Shown here piece after piece: positions 1 to 6,911 of a stretch of DNA of 12,261 bases (its first letter is position 1; the number at the start of each line of letters is the position of its first letter). Source of the DNA: Comamonas sp. (GTDB lineage Bacteria > Pseudomonadota > Gammaproteobacteria > Burkholderiales > Burkholderiaceae_C); NCBI GenBank assembly GCA_019236485.1, contig JAFAIY010000008.1:1-12261 (forward strand). The letters are read 5' to 3'. Both the position numbers and the translations under genes were made by a program. The notes beneath the pieces are model-generated. The model ran no database searches. It had not been told where the DNA came from and saw nothing but the letters and a program-made list of their open reading frames with translations.

Positions 1-374
1 GCGTGCCCATGACGGGCAGCTTTGCGCTGCTTACGCTGGCCGCGCTGCTGTTCAGCATCATTGCCACCGGCATGGGCCTGCTGGCCTCGGCCGTCACGCG
101 CAGCCAGATCGCGGCCATGTTCTTCGCCATGCTGGGCACGCTGATTCCCGCCACGCAGTTCTCGGGACTGACCGACCCGGTCTCTTCGCTCGAAGGCGCG
201 GGCCGCTGGATTGGCGAGATCTACCCGGCCACCTATATGTTCGCCATCAGCCGCGGCGTGTTCAACAAGGCCCTGGGCCTGCACGATCTGGCGGGCATGC
301 TGCTGCCGCTGCTGATCGCCATTCCCGTGATCATGGGCGTGGCCATCTGGGCCTTGCCCAAGCAGGAGAAATGA
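1..374 (+). CDS. ABC-2 transporter permease, C-terminal fragment (probably end of an RbbA-like ATPase/permease fusion)
   Basis: This is the 3' end of a gene that begins outside the window. The reading frame starts at base 3 and ends at TGA 372-374. The roughly 123 visible residues are almost entirely membrane: one hydrophobic segment near residues 6-30, another near 35-50, a soluble loop (about 55-75), and a last segment just before the short charged tail PKQEK. This is the usual end of an ABC-2 type permease domain, with a loop containing the motif FSGLTDP between the last helices. The next gene is a clear YhhJ homologue. In Enterobacteria yhhJ follows rbbA, which encodes a fused double-ATPase/permease, so I infer that this is the C-terminus of an RbbA-like protein. 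No ATPase motif is visible because the 5' part is missing, so a stand-alone permease is also possible. It probably works with the downstream permease as an inner-membrane export complex of unknown substrate. Confidence 0.8.
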   Translation, partial: VPMTGSFALLTLAALLFSIIATGMGLLASAVTRSQIAAMFFAMLGTLIPATQFSGLTDPVSSLEGAGRWIGEIYPATYMFAISRGVFNKALGLHDLAGMLLPLLIAIPVIMGVAIWALPKQEK

Positions 375-377
375 TGA

Positions 378-533
378 AGCTCCCCCTGAGTCGCTGCGCG
401 CCTTCCCCCTCTCTCACTTCGTGGGAGGGGGACGACACCTTCGCTGCGGGGCGGCCCTTGCTCGGTGTCTCTGCGTTGGGCCTGCGCTTGTTCAAAGCAT
501 CTTCTGCTTCACGGCACATCTTGGATTTTTGCG
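378..533. repeat. Structured intergenic element with several inverted repeats between two permease genes
   Basis: The 159-base spacer between the two co-oriented transporter genes is unlike ordinary operon spacing. It holds an 11-pair hairpin (arms 407-417 and 421-431, three-base loop TTC, two G-T pairs), with C-rich and G-rich sides. A second dyad has GACACC at 434-439 and GGTGTC at 464-469. The layout (pyrimidine-rich left flank, G-run hairpin, then a GC-rich stretch) resembles a repetitive intergenic element I recall from Comamonadaceae genomes, but I could not search for other copies. No T-tract follows the hairpin, so a simple intrinsic terminator is unlikely. It may reduce or process the transcript between the two genes. 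Confidence 0.5.
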
Positions 534-1661
534 ATGTTGCATAGCCTGAAAAATATCTGGCGCCTGGGCGTCAAGGAGCTGTGGAGCCTGTGGCGCGACC
601 CGGTGATGCTGGTGCTCATCGTCTACACCTTCACGGCCTCGGTCTATACCGCGGCCACGGCCATGCCCGATACGCTGCACAAGGCGCCGATCGCCATCGT
701 CGACGAGGACCACTCGCCCCTGTCCGCGCGCATTGCCTCGGCCTTTTACCCACCGCAGTTCATGCCGCCGCAGATGGTGGACTTCGGCCAGGTCGATCCG
801 GGGCTGGACGCGGGCAGCTTCACCTTCTCGCTGACCATTCCACCTAATTTCCAGCGCGACGTGCTGGCCGGCAAAAAAGCCGCGCTGCAGCTGAACGTGG
901 ACGCCACGCGCATGAGCCAGGCCTTCTCGGGCAGCGGCTATGTGCAGCAGATCGTGCTGGCCGAGGTCAACGAATTCGTGCAGCGCCACCGCGGCGCCAG
1001 CACCCTGCCCGTGGACCTGGAGCTGCGCGCGCGCTTCAACCCCGGGCTCAACAAGATCTGGTTCGGCGGGCTGATGCAGATCATCAACAACGTCACCATG
1101 CTCTCCATCATCCTCACGGGTGCGGCACTGATCCGCGAGCGCGAGCACGGCACCATAGAGCATCTGCTGGTCATGCCCGTCACGCCCACCGAGATCATGC
1201 TGGCCAAGGTCTGGTCCATGGGGGCCGTGGTGCTGCTGGCGGCCGGGGTGTCGCTGAACCTGGTGGTGCGCGGCGCGCTCCAGGTGCCTATAGAAGGTAG
1301 CCTGCTGCTGTTCATGGCGGGCTCGGCCCTGTGCCTGTTCGCGACCACGGCCATGGGCATCTTCCTGGCCACGGTGGCGCGCAGCATGCCGCAGTTCGGC
1401 CTGCTGATGGTGCTGACCCTGCTGCCGCTGCAGCTGCTGTCGGGCGGCATGACCCCGCGCGAATCCATGCCCAAGCTGGTGCAGGAGGTGATGCTGTTCG
1501 CTCCCACCACCCATTTTGTGGAGCTGGGCCAGGCGATTCTGTACCGTGGCGCCGGCCTGGAAACCGTGTGGAAGCCTTTTGTGTGGCTCGCGGGCATAGG
1601 CGCCGTGCTGTTCTGGCTGTCGCTGATGCGCTTTCGCAAGACCCTGTCCAGCATGGCCTGA
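534..1661 (+). CDS. yhhJ: YhhJ-type ABC-2 transporter permease
   Basis: This 375-residue inner-membrane permease is close in length to E. coli YhhJ (about 374). It has an N-terminal membrane anchor (about residues 24-45) and a long periplasmic domain (about 46-175) carrying IPPNFQRDVLAGK and NVDATRMSQAF, both strongly YhhJ-like. The C-terminal half has about five membrane segments. The segment ALIREREHGTIEHLLVMP (198-214) is the cytoplasmic coupling motif of ABC-2 permeases, and LLSGGMTPRESMP (301-313) is also conserved. I chose ATG 534 because the protein then begins MLHSLKNIWRLGVKEL, as the family does. A GTG at 465 in the same frame would add 23 residues encoded by the repeat-like spacer. 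The ribosome-binding site is weak (GGA about 8 bases upstream). It follows a probable RbbA-like gene and likely forms the permease of the same exporter. The substrate is unknown. Confidence 0.9.
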   Translation: MLHSLKNIWRLGVKELWSLWRDPVMLVLIVYTFTASVYTAATAMPDTLHKAPIAIVDEDHSPLSARIASAFYPPQFMPPQMVDFGQVDPGLDAGSFTFSLTIPPNFQRDVLAGKKAALQLNVDATRMSQAFSGSGYVQQIVLAEVNEFVQRHRGASTLPVDLELRARFNPGLNKIWFGGLMQIINNVTMLSIILTGAALIREREHGTIEHLLVMPVTPTEIMLAKVWSMGAVVLLAAGVSLNLVVRGALQVPIEGSLLLFMAGSALCLFATTAMGIFLATVARSMPQFGLLMVLTLLPLQLLSGGMTPRESMPKLVQEVMLFAPTTHFVELGQAILYRGAGLETVWKPFVWLAGIGAVLFWLSLMRFRKTLSSMA

Positions 1662-1714
1662 TGCAGCGCACTGCCCCGAAGCCGCTCCCTGCCCCTTAAC
1701 AAGAAGCCCCGCCC

Positions 1715-1978
1715 ATGCCATTCACCACTCAAGAGCGCCAATCCCTGCTCGCCGTCAAAGGCCTGGGGCCCACGGTGCTGCAGCGGCTGGAGTCCCTGGG
1801 CTACGGCTCCTTCGCCCGGCTGCGCCAGGCCAATGCCCTGGACATCGTCGCCAAGGCCGCCACCCTCACCGGCTCCAGCTGCTGGAAAAACAGCCCGCAG
1901 GCGCGTGCGGCCGTCCAGGCCGCCATCGATACAGCCAGGGCGCAGTTGGGGCAGAAGGACGGCGCAGCCGACGCCTAG
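1715..1978 (+). CDS. Small helix-hairpin-helix domain protein
   Basis: The product has 87 residues. The segment LLAVKGLGPTVLQRLESLGYGSFARLRQ (about 11-38) is a classic helix-hairpin-helix with the GLGP turn, a fold that usually binds DNA backbone without sequence specificity. The C-terminal part (about 55-80) is alanine-rich and predicted helical (SPQARAAVQAAIDTARAQL). It resembles small HHH proteins related to the 'pathogenicity locus' Cdd1 family, but I cannot assign it firmly. Start ATG 1715 has only a weak purine run (AAGAAG at 1701-1706) upstream. The gene lies 53 bases behind the permease gene and is convergent with ackA, with 20 bases between the two stop codons. Its function is unknown. 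No partner nuclease, ligase or recombinase is visible nearby. Confidence 0.75.
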   Translation: MPFTTQERQSLLAVKGLGPTVLQRLESLGYGSFARLRQANALDIVAKAATLTGSSCWKNSPQARAAVQAAIDTARAQLGQKDGAADA

Positions 1979-1982
1979 CACC

Positions 1983-2005
1983 GCGCCGGCAGCAGCAGCT
2001 ATGAG
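1983..2005. repeat. Degenerate partial copy of the palindromic intergenic repeat
   Basis: GCGCCGGCAGC followed by AGCAGC and TATGAG resembles one arm of the element at 3291-3330 and 6751-6794 (core GCGCCGGCAGCTAT) with six extra bases. It spans the 3' end of ackA, including its stop codon, in the 20-base convergent gap. The other arm is missing, so this could be chance in GC-rich DNA. Confidence 0.3.
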
Positions 2006-3198
2006 CCCGTGAGAATCCGCTGCGTATCGCGGGCCGCGACCCACTCCTCATTGGTCGCTTCCACACCCACCAGCACACGGCTGTCGACATCCGAGATGAG
2101 GGGCGCGTGGGCTGCATTGGCCGCCTCGTCGAGGCTCAGACCCAGCCAGCCCAGATCGGCGCAGACGCTGGTGCGGATCTCGGCGCTGTGCTCGCCTATG
2201 CCGGCCGTGAACACCAGCAGATCCAGGCCGCCCAGCGCCGCAGCAATCGCGCCGATCTCGCGCACTATGCGGCGCACGAACAGCTCCAGCGCCATGCGCG
2301 CGCGCTCGCCCGCCTCGCCTGCATCCTGCAGGTGCTGGGCGATCACGCGCGGCTCGGACGAGATGCCGGAGATGCCCAGCAGGCCCGAGCGGTGGTAGAG
2401 CAGATGGCCGACCTGCTCCAGCGTCAGCTTTTCTATCTCCATCAGATAGATCACGGCGCCGGGGTCCAGCGCGCCGCTACGCGTGCCCATCATCAGTCCG
2501 TCTAGCGCCGAGAAGCCCATGGTGGTCGCCACGCTTTGCAGATTGCGCATGCCGCACAGGCTCGCGCCGCTGCCCAGATGGGCCACGATGGTGCGGCCGC
2601 GCGCCCTCTCGCCATGGCGCTCGGCCAGCGCGGTCGCCATATAGGCGTACGACAGGCCGTGGAAGCCATAGCGCCTCACGCCGCGCTGCCACCACTCATA
2701 GGGCAGCGGCAGCATCTGCTCCACCCTGGGCAGGCTGTGGTGAAAGCCGGTGTCGAAGCAGGCGATCTGCGGAATCTCGGGCCGCTCGCGCAGCAGGATC
2801 TCGATGGCCTCGAGCGCGAACGGCTGGTGCAGCGGCGCCAGCGGCACATAGCCGCGCAGATCGGCCAGCACGCCCGCATCGATGCGCAGGGATTCGAAAT
2901 ACCGGCTGCCGCCATGCACCACACGGTGTGCAATCGCCGCCACGGCCCGGCCCTCAAGCCGCGCCAGCAGGCGCTCGCGGATGATGCGCAGCGCATCGCG
3001 GTAAGGGTGTTCGGCCCCCAGTTCAATCGCGAAGGGCTGGACGCCGGTTTCGCCGAAATCGGGGCTGGGCCCGCCTATGCCCTGGACCTTGCCATTCCAC
3101 AGCGGCTTGCGCGGCAGCTCATGGCCCGAGGCCGCGAAGACGGCGAACTTGATGCTCGAGGAGCCGCAGTTCAGAACGATGATGAGGGCCTGACTCAT
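1999..3198 (-). CDS. ackA: Acetate/propionate kinase
   Basis: This cytoplasmic kinase interconverts acetate + ATP and acetyl phosphate + ADP, and family members also use propionate or butyrate. The 399-residue length is normal. All key motifs are present: NCGSSSIKF (10-18), HRVVHGG (91-97), FDTGFHHS (148-155), RYGFHGLSY (176-184), HLGSGAS (207-213), MGFSALDGLMMGTRSGALDPG with Arg240, TAGIGEHSAEIR (331-342) and TNEE (382-385). Asn10, Arg92, Asp149, His180, Arg240 and Glu384 match the catalytic and substrate residues of Methanosarcina acetate kinase (Asn7, Arg91, Asp148, His180, Arg241, Glu384), so the enzyme should be active. Start ATG 3198 is preceded by a modest AGGT. It is the last gene of the minus-strand PHA cluster, 131 bases after the phosphate acyltransferase that makes its acyl-phosphate substrate. 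That placement suggests acyl-phosphate turnover tied to PHA metabolism, so substrates longer than acetate are possible. Confidence 0.95.
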   Translation of the reverse strand: MSQALIIVLNCGSSSIKFAVFAASGHELPRKPLWNGKVQGIGGPSPDFGETGVQPFAIELGAEHPYRDALRIIRERLLARLEGRAVAAIAHRVVHGGSRYFESLRIDAGVLADLRGYVPLAPLHQPFALEAIEILLRERPEIPQIACFDTGFHHSLPRVEQMLPLPYEWWQRGVRRYGFHGLSYAYMATALAERHGERARGRTIVAHLGSGASLCGMRNLQSVATTMGFSALDGLMMGTRSGALDPGAVIYLMEIEKLTLEQVGHLLYHRSGLLGISGISSEPRVIAQHLQDAGEAGERARMALELFVRRIVREIGAIAAALGGLDLLVFTAGIGEHSAEIRTSVCADLGWLGLSLDEAANAAHAPLISDVDSRVLVGVEATNEEWVAARDTQRILTGS

Positions 3199-3290
3199 GC
3201 CAGCACCTGGGCCGGCATGCGGCCGGCCACGCCGGGGCGGCGGCCATGAAACGGAAACTGCATCTGCCTTCCTTTCTGAATCGAATCGTA

Positions 3291-3330
3291 TGCCGGCGCT
3301 TATGCATCAAGCGCCAGCAGCTATGGTTTT
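3291..3330. repeat. Palindromic intergenic repeat, copy A
   Basis: The arms GGCGCTT (3295-3301) and AAGCGCC (3309-3315) enclose a seven-base loop, ATGCATC. The stem extends outward by three more pairs after one mismatch (TGC at 3291-3293 with GCA at 3317-3319), then AGCTATGGTTTT follows. The minus strand reads AAAACCATAGCTGCTGGCG and onward, the form of a repeat I recall as common in Comamonadaceae. It touches the stop codon of the phosphate acyltransferase gene and could cap or process its mRNA. Confidence 0.6.
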
Positions 3331-4466
3331 CATGGCGGCGTCTGCCGGTAGCGATGCGCGAGCAGCAGCGCGATCGCGCAGGACGCGATCCGCGATTCGC
3401 GCGAATCGGCACGGCTGGTCAGCACGACAGGCACCTTGGCGCCGAGCACGATGCCCGCGCTGCTGGCGCCGCCCAGGTACATGAGCTGCTTGGCCAGCAT
3501 ATTGCCGCTTTCCAGATCAGGCACCAGCAGGATGTCGGCCTGGCCGGCCACGGGCGAGGCAATGCCCTTGGTTCTGGCCGCCTCCACAGAGACGGCGTTG
3601 TCGAAAGCCAGCGGCCCGTCGAGCACACCGCCCGCGATCTGGCCTCGATCTGCCATCTTGCACAGCGCGGCGGCATCCAGCGTCGCGGGCATGGCGGGGT
3701 TGACCGTCTCGACGGCGGCGAGAATCGCGACCTTGGGCCGGGCCACGCCTATGACCTGGGCCAGCTCGATCGCGTTGCGCACGATATCGGCCTTCTGCAG
3801 CAGATCGGGAGCGAGATTGATGGCCGCGTCGGTGACGATGAAGGGGTGCGGATAGGCGGGCGTCTGCAGCACAAAGCAATGGCTCACGCGCCGCTTGGTG
3901 CGCAGCCCGGCGCTGTGCGAAACCACGGCGGCCATTAGCTCGTCGGTGTGCAGGCTGCCTTTCATCAGCGCCTCGACCTCGCCGCAGGCCGCCAGTCTCG
4001 CGCCCTGCTCGGCCGCCGCATGGCTGTGGGCCACATCTTCGATGCGCAGGCCGTCCAGCACCAGGCCCTGCTCGACCGCAACCGCTTCCAGCCTTGCGCG
4101 CGGCGCGATCAGCACCGGCTCGATCAGTCCCAGCCGCTGTGCCTCCAGCGCGGCCGACAGGCTGCTTGCATCGCAGGGATGGACCACGCCCACGCGCATC
4201 GGCGGCAGGGCTGCGACGGCATCCAGCAGCCGCGCCAGGCCGTGGTGGCTGGCCACATCCAGCGGCTGGTGCGGGGCCGAGGCTGACGTCTGCGCCGGCA
4301 GAGCGGCCGACGCATCGGGCTCGTCCGGGTCGCGGCGGCACAGCAGCGTGAGCGTGCCCGAGGCCGCATCGCGCGCAGCCACGGTCACGCGCAGGCTCTG
4401 GCCGACAGCGACGGTCGCGAGGCCGTCTAAAGTCCCATGCTGCATATCGGTGATGGACTCGCTCAT
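3330..4466 (-). CDS. Phosphate acetyl/butyryltransferase with a truncated N-terminal MaoC-like domain
   Basis: The enzyme should transfer an acyl group between CoA and phosphate, giving acyl phosphate for the kinase next door. The 378-residue protein has a full PTA/PTB catalytic domain from about residue 75. Visible motifs are RVGVVHPCDASSLSAA (91-106), MKGSLHTDELM (168-178), RRVSHCF (192-198), VTDAAINLAPDLLQKADI (211-228), DGPLAFDNAVS (283-293), LLVPDLESGNMLAKQLMYL (313-331) and SRADSRESRIASC (351-363). Homologues in similar clusters usually carry an N-terminal MaoC-type (R)-enoyl-CoA hydratase domain of about 150 residues. Here only the last strands of that hot-dog fold appear to remain (VGQSLRVTVAARDAASGTLTLLCR, 21-44), followed by an Ala/Pro-rich linker (about 47-70). 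The short start is real: ATG 4466 has AAAGGAGAG just upstream and overlaps the DUF3141 stop codon as ATGA, implying translational coupling. The catalytic hydratase motif is absent. Confidence 0.9.
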   Translation of the reverse strand: MSESITDMQHGTLDGLATVAVGQSLRVTVAARDAASGTLTLLCRRDPDEPDASAALPAQTSASAPHQPLDVASHHGLARLLDAVAALPPMRVGVVHPCDASSLSAALEAQRLGLIEPVLIAPRARLEAVAVEQGLVLDGLRIEDVAHSHAAAEQGARLAACGEVEALMKGSLHTDELMAAVVSHSAGLRTKRRVSHCFVLQTPAYPHPFIVTDAAINLAPDLLQKADIVRNAIELAQVIGVARPKVAILAAVETVNPAMPATLDAAALCKMADRGQIAGGVLDGPLAFDNAVSVEAARTKGIASPVAGQADILLVPDLESGNMLAKQLMYLGGASSAGIVLGAKVPVVLTSRADSRESRIASCAIALLLAHRYRQTPP

Positions 4467-6709
4467 CGCTCTCCTTTCCTGCCGCGCGGGGCGGCTTTGG
4501 GCGGTGCGGCCGGCGGCTGCTGCGCGGCTGCGGCCTGCTCGAACAGCTGCTGCACCCGCTGCAAGGCGGCGGCCACAGCCGCATCGTCATCGCCCTGCCC
4601 CGCATCTATGGCCGCCATCCGCGTGATCGCTGCCGCGGCCTCGCGTATGGTGTCGGCTGGCGTGTCCCGCAGCAGCTGCGGGATGGCGTCTATGGCGGCG
4701 CTGCCGCAGTGCATCAGCACCAGGGCCTGCTCGCGGATGGCGGCGCGCAGCTCGGCCTGGCTCCAGCGGCCCGGCGCGCTTTGCTCCAGCAGTTGCGCGG
4801 CCAGATGGTAGTAGCGCTCGTCCACGCTGCGGCGCTGGGCCAGCACGCTGAGCAGGCCGCGCAGCGTGGCCTCGAGCACGCCACCCCGGTCCACGCTTTG
4901 CTCTATCTGCTGCAGCCGCTCGCGCAGCAGGGCCAGGTGCTCGGGCGTGGCGCCCGGATGCGGGCGCACGGGCGCGCCATCGCCATCTTCATGGCCGGCC
5001 AGGGCCTGCATGAATGGCGTGCCGTACAGCATGTCGAACCACAGCGCATAGAGGTTGTCGCGCCGGTCGCGGAAACGATCGAGCGAATTCTCCATCGCGG
5101 CCGAGAACCGCTGCTGCAGCTGCAGAAATGGGTTGTCCTCAGCCACGGGCCGGCGCTGCTGGCGCACAGACTCGGCGCAGGCACGCACCAGGGGCGCCAG
5201 CGGATGCAGGCTGCTCCAGGCCTCGAACTGCAGCCGCATGGGGTGCAGGGCCTGCAGCCAGTGCGCCGACTGCGCCGTGCTCAGCGCGCGCACCCAGGGC
5301 TGCAAGGTACTGCGGTACAGGGCCAGATTGATGTCGGAGACGCGCGCCGCGGCATCGAAGCGGCGCTCGGACTGCGCGTCGGGCTTGACGATGGCTCGTA
5401 TCTCGTCGAGGCCGCTGGCACGCACGCTCAGCAGATAGGGGTCGTGCAGCAGCTGCTGCTCCTGAGGCGTGGCATCGTCCACGCTGGCGCGGTAAATGCC
5501 CGCGGGCAGCAGATTGATCTGCTCTATGGCGCTGGCGAACTTGCGGTGCTGCTTGCCGCCGACGGCGCCCGAGACAAAGATGCCCAGATGGCCGATGCTG
5601 TCGTGGGTGCTGAAGATGATGGTCTGGTCGTGGCCGCGCACATCGTCGTCGCTCGCATAGAGATCGGTGATCCAGCCCAGGGCCTGGGCCGGCGGCGTGA
5701 TGTTGTCGCCATAGGAACAGAACACCAGGATGGGCGAGCGGATGTTGCGCAGGTCTATGCGCACGCCGTCCGATGTCAGCAGCTGTGCCGTCGACAGCTT
5801 GTTGCCTATGAACAGCTGGTCGACGATGTACTGCATCTCCACGTCGTTGAGAAAGACATAGCCGCCCCAGTATTTCTCGAAGTCGATATAGCGCTCGGCC
5901 TCGGTGTCGGCATTCGCGTAGACCTTGTATGGCTTGCTCCACAGGGTGTTGGCCGGGTCGAGCTGCTCGAAGTTCTGCACCAGGTTGGCACCGTCGAAGC
6001 GGCCATGGCCCAGGTCGCTGGTCAGCGCCGTCAGCCAGCTGCCGCCCAGCAGGCCGCCCGTGTAGCGCATGGGATTGTCGCCGGCCCAGTACGACAGCGG
6101 CGCACCGGCAACGATGATGGGGCCGAACAGCTCGGGCCAGACTGAGGCTGTCATCAAGATCTGCCAGCCCGCCTGGCAGTTGCCGATGACGGCGGGCTTG
6201 CCTTCGCTCTCGGGATGCAGCTCGGCCACGCGGCGCAAAAAGGCGGCCTCGGCACGCATCACGTCCTCCACCGTCTGGCCGGGTACGGGGTCGGGCAGAA
6301 AGCCCACGAAGTAGCAAGGATGGCCGGCCGCGAGCGCAGCACCGATCTCGCTTTGCGGCTTGAAGCCGCCTATGCCCGGCCCATGGCCGGCACGCGGATC
6401 GACGACCACAAACGGACGCTTGGCGGGGTCGCAGGGCTGGTTCTCGGGCGGCAGAATGCGCACCAGGCCGTAGTTGACGGGCCGGGGCAGGTCCAGCCCC
6501 GACATAACGAAGGCCGATGGAAAGTGCAGCACGTTCGGCGTCTTCGATGCGCGCTGCGCGAAGTACTGGTCGCCCACCTGGCGTTCTATATCGGCGAACA
6601 GCACGCCGCGCTGGACCGCATCGGTCGCATAGGCGCTGGCCGCGCGCCACCAGGCCAGCGGGTCGGCAGGCCAGGCGGTCGCGGCACCGGCTTGGCTGGG
6701 TTTGCTCAT
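4463..6709 (-). CDS. DUF3141-type protein: PhaC-like alpha/beta hydrolase with Cys-Asp-His triad
   Basis: This 748-residue cytoplasmic protein has no signal peptide. An alpha/beta-hydrolase region spans about residues 60-410: a strand with FVVVDPRAGHGPGIGG (100-115), a nucleophile elbow GNCQAG (Cys178), an acid-residue loop SYGDNITPP (Asp335) and a histidine loop DSIGHLGIF (His374). A Cys-Asp-His triad in this order is the PHA synthase arrangement, and the family (DUF3141) is found beside PHA genes. A long helical C-terminal region follows (about 455-725, with a conserved-looking NSLDRFRDRRDNLYALWFDMLYGTPF at 541-566). The tail is Ala/Pro/Arg/Lys-rich (726-748). I chose ATG 6709 over an in-frame TTG at 6721 because GGAG lies six bases before the ATG. 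Its role is unproven: polymerase, thioesterase, acyltransferase or PHA depolymerase are all possible. It is coupled to the downstream acyltransferase by an ATGA overlap. Confidence 0.88.
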   Translation of the reverse strand: MSKPSQAGAATAWPADPLAWWRAASAYATDAVQRGVLFADIERQVGDQYFAQRASKTPNVLHFPSAFVMSGLDLPRPVNYGLVRILPPENQPCDPAKRPFVVVDPRAGHGPGIGGFKPQSEIGAALAAGHPCYFVGFLPDPVPGQTVEDVMRAEAAFLRRVAELHPESEGKPAVIGNCQAGWQILMTASVWPELFGPIIVAGAPLSYWAGDNPMRYTGGLLGGSWLTALTSDLGHGRFDGANLVQNFEQLDPANTLWSKPYKVYANADTEAERYIDFEKYWGGYVFLNDVEMQYIVDQLFIGNKLSTAQLLTSDGVRIDLRNIRSPILVFCSYGDNITPPAQALGWITDLYASDDDVRGHDQTIIFSTHDSIGHLGIFVSGAVGGKQHRKFASAIEQINLLPAGIYRASVDDATPQEQQLLHDPYLLSVRASGLDEIRAIVKPDAQSERRFDAAARVSDINLALYRSTLQPWVRALSTAQSAHWLQALHPMRLQFEAWSSLHPLAPLVRACAESVRQQRRPVAEDNPFLQLQQRFSAAMENSLDRFRDRRDNLYALWFDMLYGTPFMQALAGHEDGDGAPVRPHPGATPEHLALLRERLQQIEQSVDRGGVLEATLRGLLSVLAQRRSVDERYYHLAAQLLEQSAPGRWSQAELRAAIREQALVLMHCGSAAIDAIPQLLRDTPADTIREAAAAITRMAAIDAGQGDDDAAVAAALQRVQQLFEQAAAAQQPPAAPPKAAPRGRKGER

Positions 6710-6715
6710 GGCATG

Positions 6716-6719
6716 CTCC
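6716..6719 (-). promoter_or_regulatory. Ribosome-binding site deciding the DUF3141 start
   Basis: GGAG on the minus strand lies six bases before ATG 6709. If translation began at the in-frame TTG 6721, this site would be inside the coding sequence, so the ATG is the better start. Confidence 0.6.
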
Positions 6720-6726
6720 AAAGGTC

Positions 6727-6750
6727 AAGCTCTTCCCTGCCGGGAAGCTT
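6727..6750. other. Inverted repeat just upstream of the DUF3141 gene
   Basis: CTTCCC (6732-6737) pairs with GGGAAG (6742-6747) around a four-base loop. AAG/CTT (6727-6729 with 6748-6750) extends it past a two-base bulge. It lies 18 bases before the DUF3141 start codon and about 7 bases before its Shine-Dalgarno site, beside the palindromic repeat. It could form in the leader of the DUF3141 message or serve as an operator; no protein can be named. Confidence 0.4.
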
Positions 6751-6794
6751 CAAAAACAATAGCTGCCGGCGCTTTCTGCAACAGCAAAAAGCGC
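6751..6794. repeat. Palindromic intergenic repeat, copy B
   Basis: The plus strand reads CAAAAACAATAGCTGCCG and continues into the arms GCGCTTT (6769-6775) and AAAGCGC (6788-6794), with a twelve-base loop. It shares the core TAGCTGC(C/T)GGCGCTT with copy A at 3291-3330 (on the opposite strand), so the two are members of one repeat family. It sits in the 202-base gap between the phasin and DUF3141 genes. Confidence 0.6.
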
Positions 6795-6877
6795 TTGCGT
6801 GCATCGGGTTTCTCGTGGCGCTCGCCGCGGCGATGGCGGCCGACCCCACACAGACTTGGCAGCAGTCATGCCGGGCC

Positions 6878-6903
6878 CACAGCGCCGGTCACCGGGCGCT
6901 GTG
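6878..6903 (-). other. GC-rich hairpin just after the phasin stop codon
   Basis: CACAGCGCC (6878-6886) and GGCGCTGTG (6895-6903) form a perfect nine-pair stem with an eight-base loop, 8 bases beyond the phasin stop in the direction of transcription. No T-run follows on the minus strand, so it is not a standard intrinsic terminator. It more likely protects the 3' end of the phasin message from exonucleases or gives partial termination. Confidence 0.5.
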
Positions 6904-6911
6904 TTGCGCTG

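Noticed and set aside
465..533. GTG-initiated 23-residue extension of the permease
   Set aside because: It is encoded by the repeat-like spacer, and starting at ATG 534 gives the normal family N-terminus and length.
492..1721. 409-residue open frame opposite the YhhJ-type permease
   Set aside because: Composition is rich in Gln, His, Arg and Gly with no domain; it is the antisense of a clearly conserved permease in GC-rich DNA.
4709..6145. 478-residue plus-strand open frame opposite the DUF3141 gene
   Set aside because: Low-complexity Gln/Arg/Ala-rich translation with no motif; the minus strand encodes the hydrolase with an intact triad.
5139..6728. 529-residue minus-strand open frame in another frame of the DUF3141 gene
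   Set aside because: Arg/Ala/Pro-rich shadow without recognisable features; the frame with ribosome-binding site and catalytic motifs is the real one.
6878..6903. Intrinsic terminator ending the phaC-phasin transcript
   Set aside because: The stem is strong but no T-tract follows it on the minus strand, so I list it only as a hairpin.
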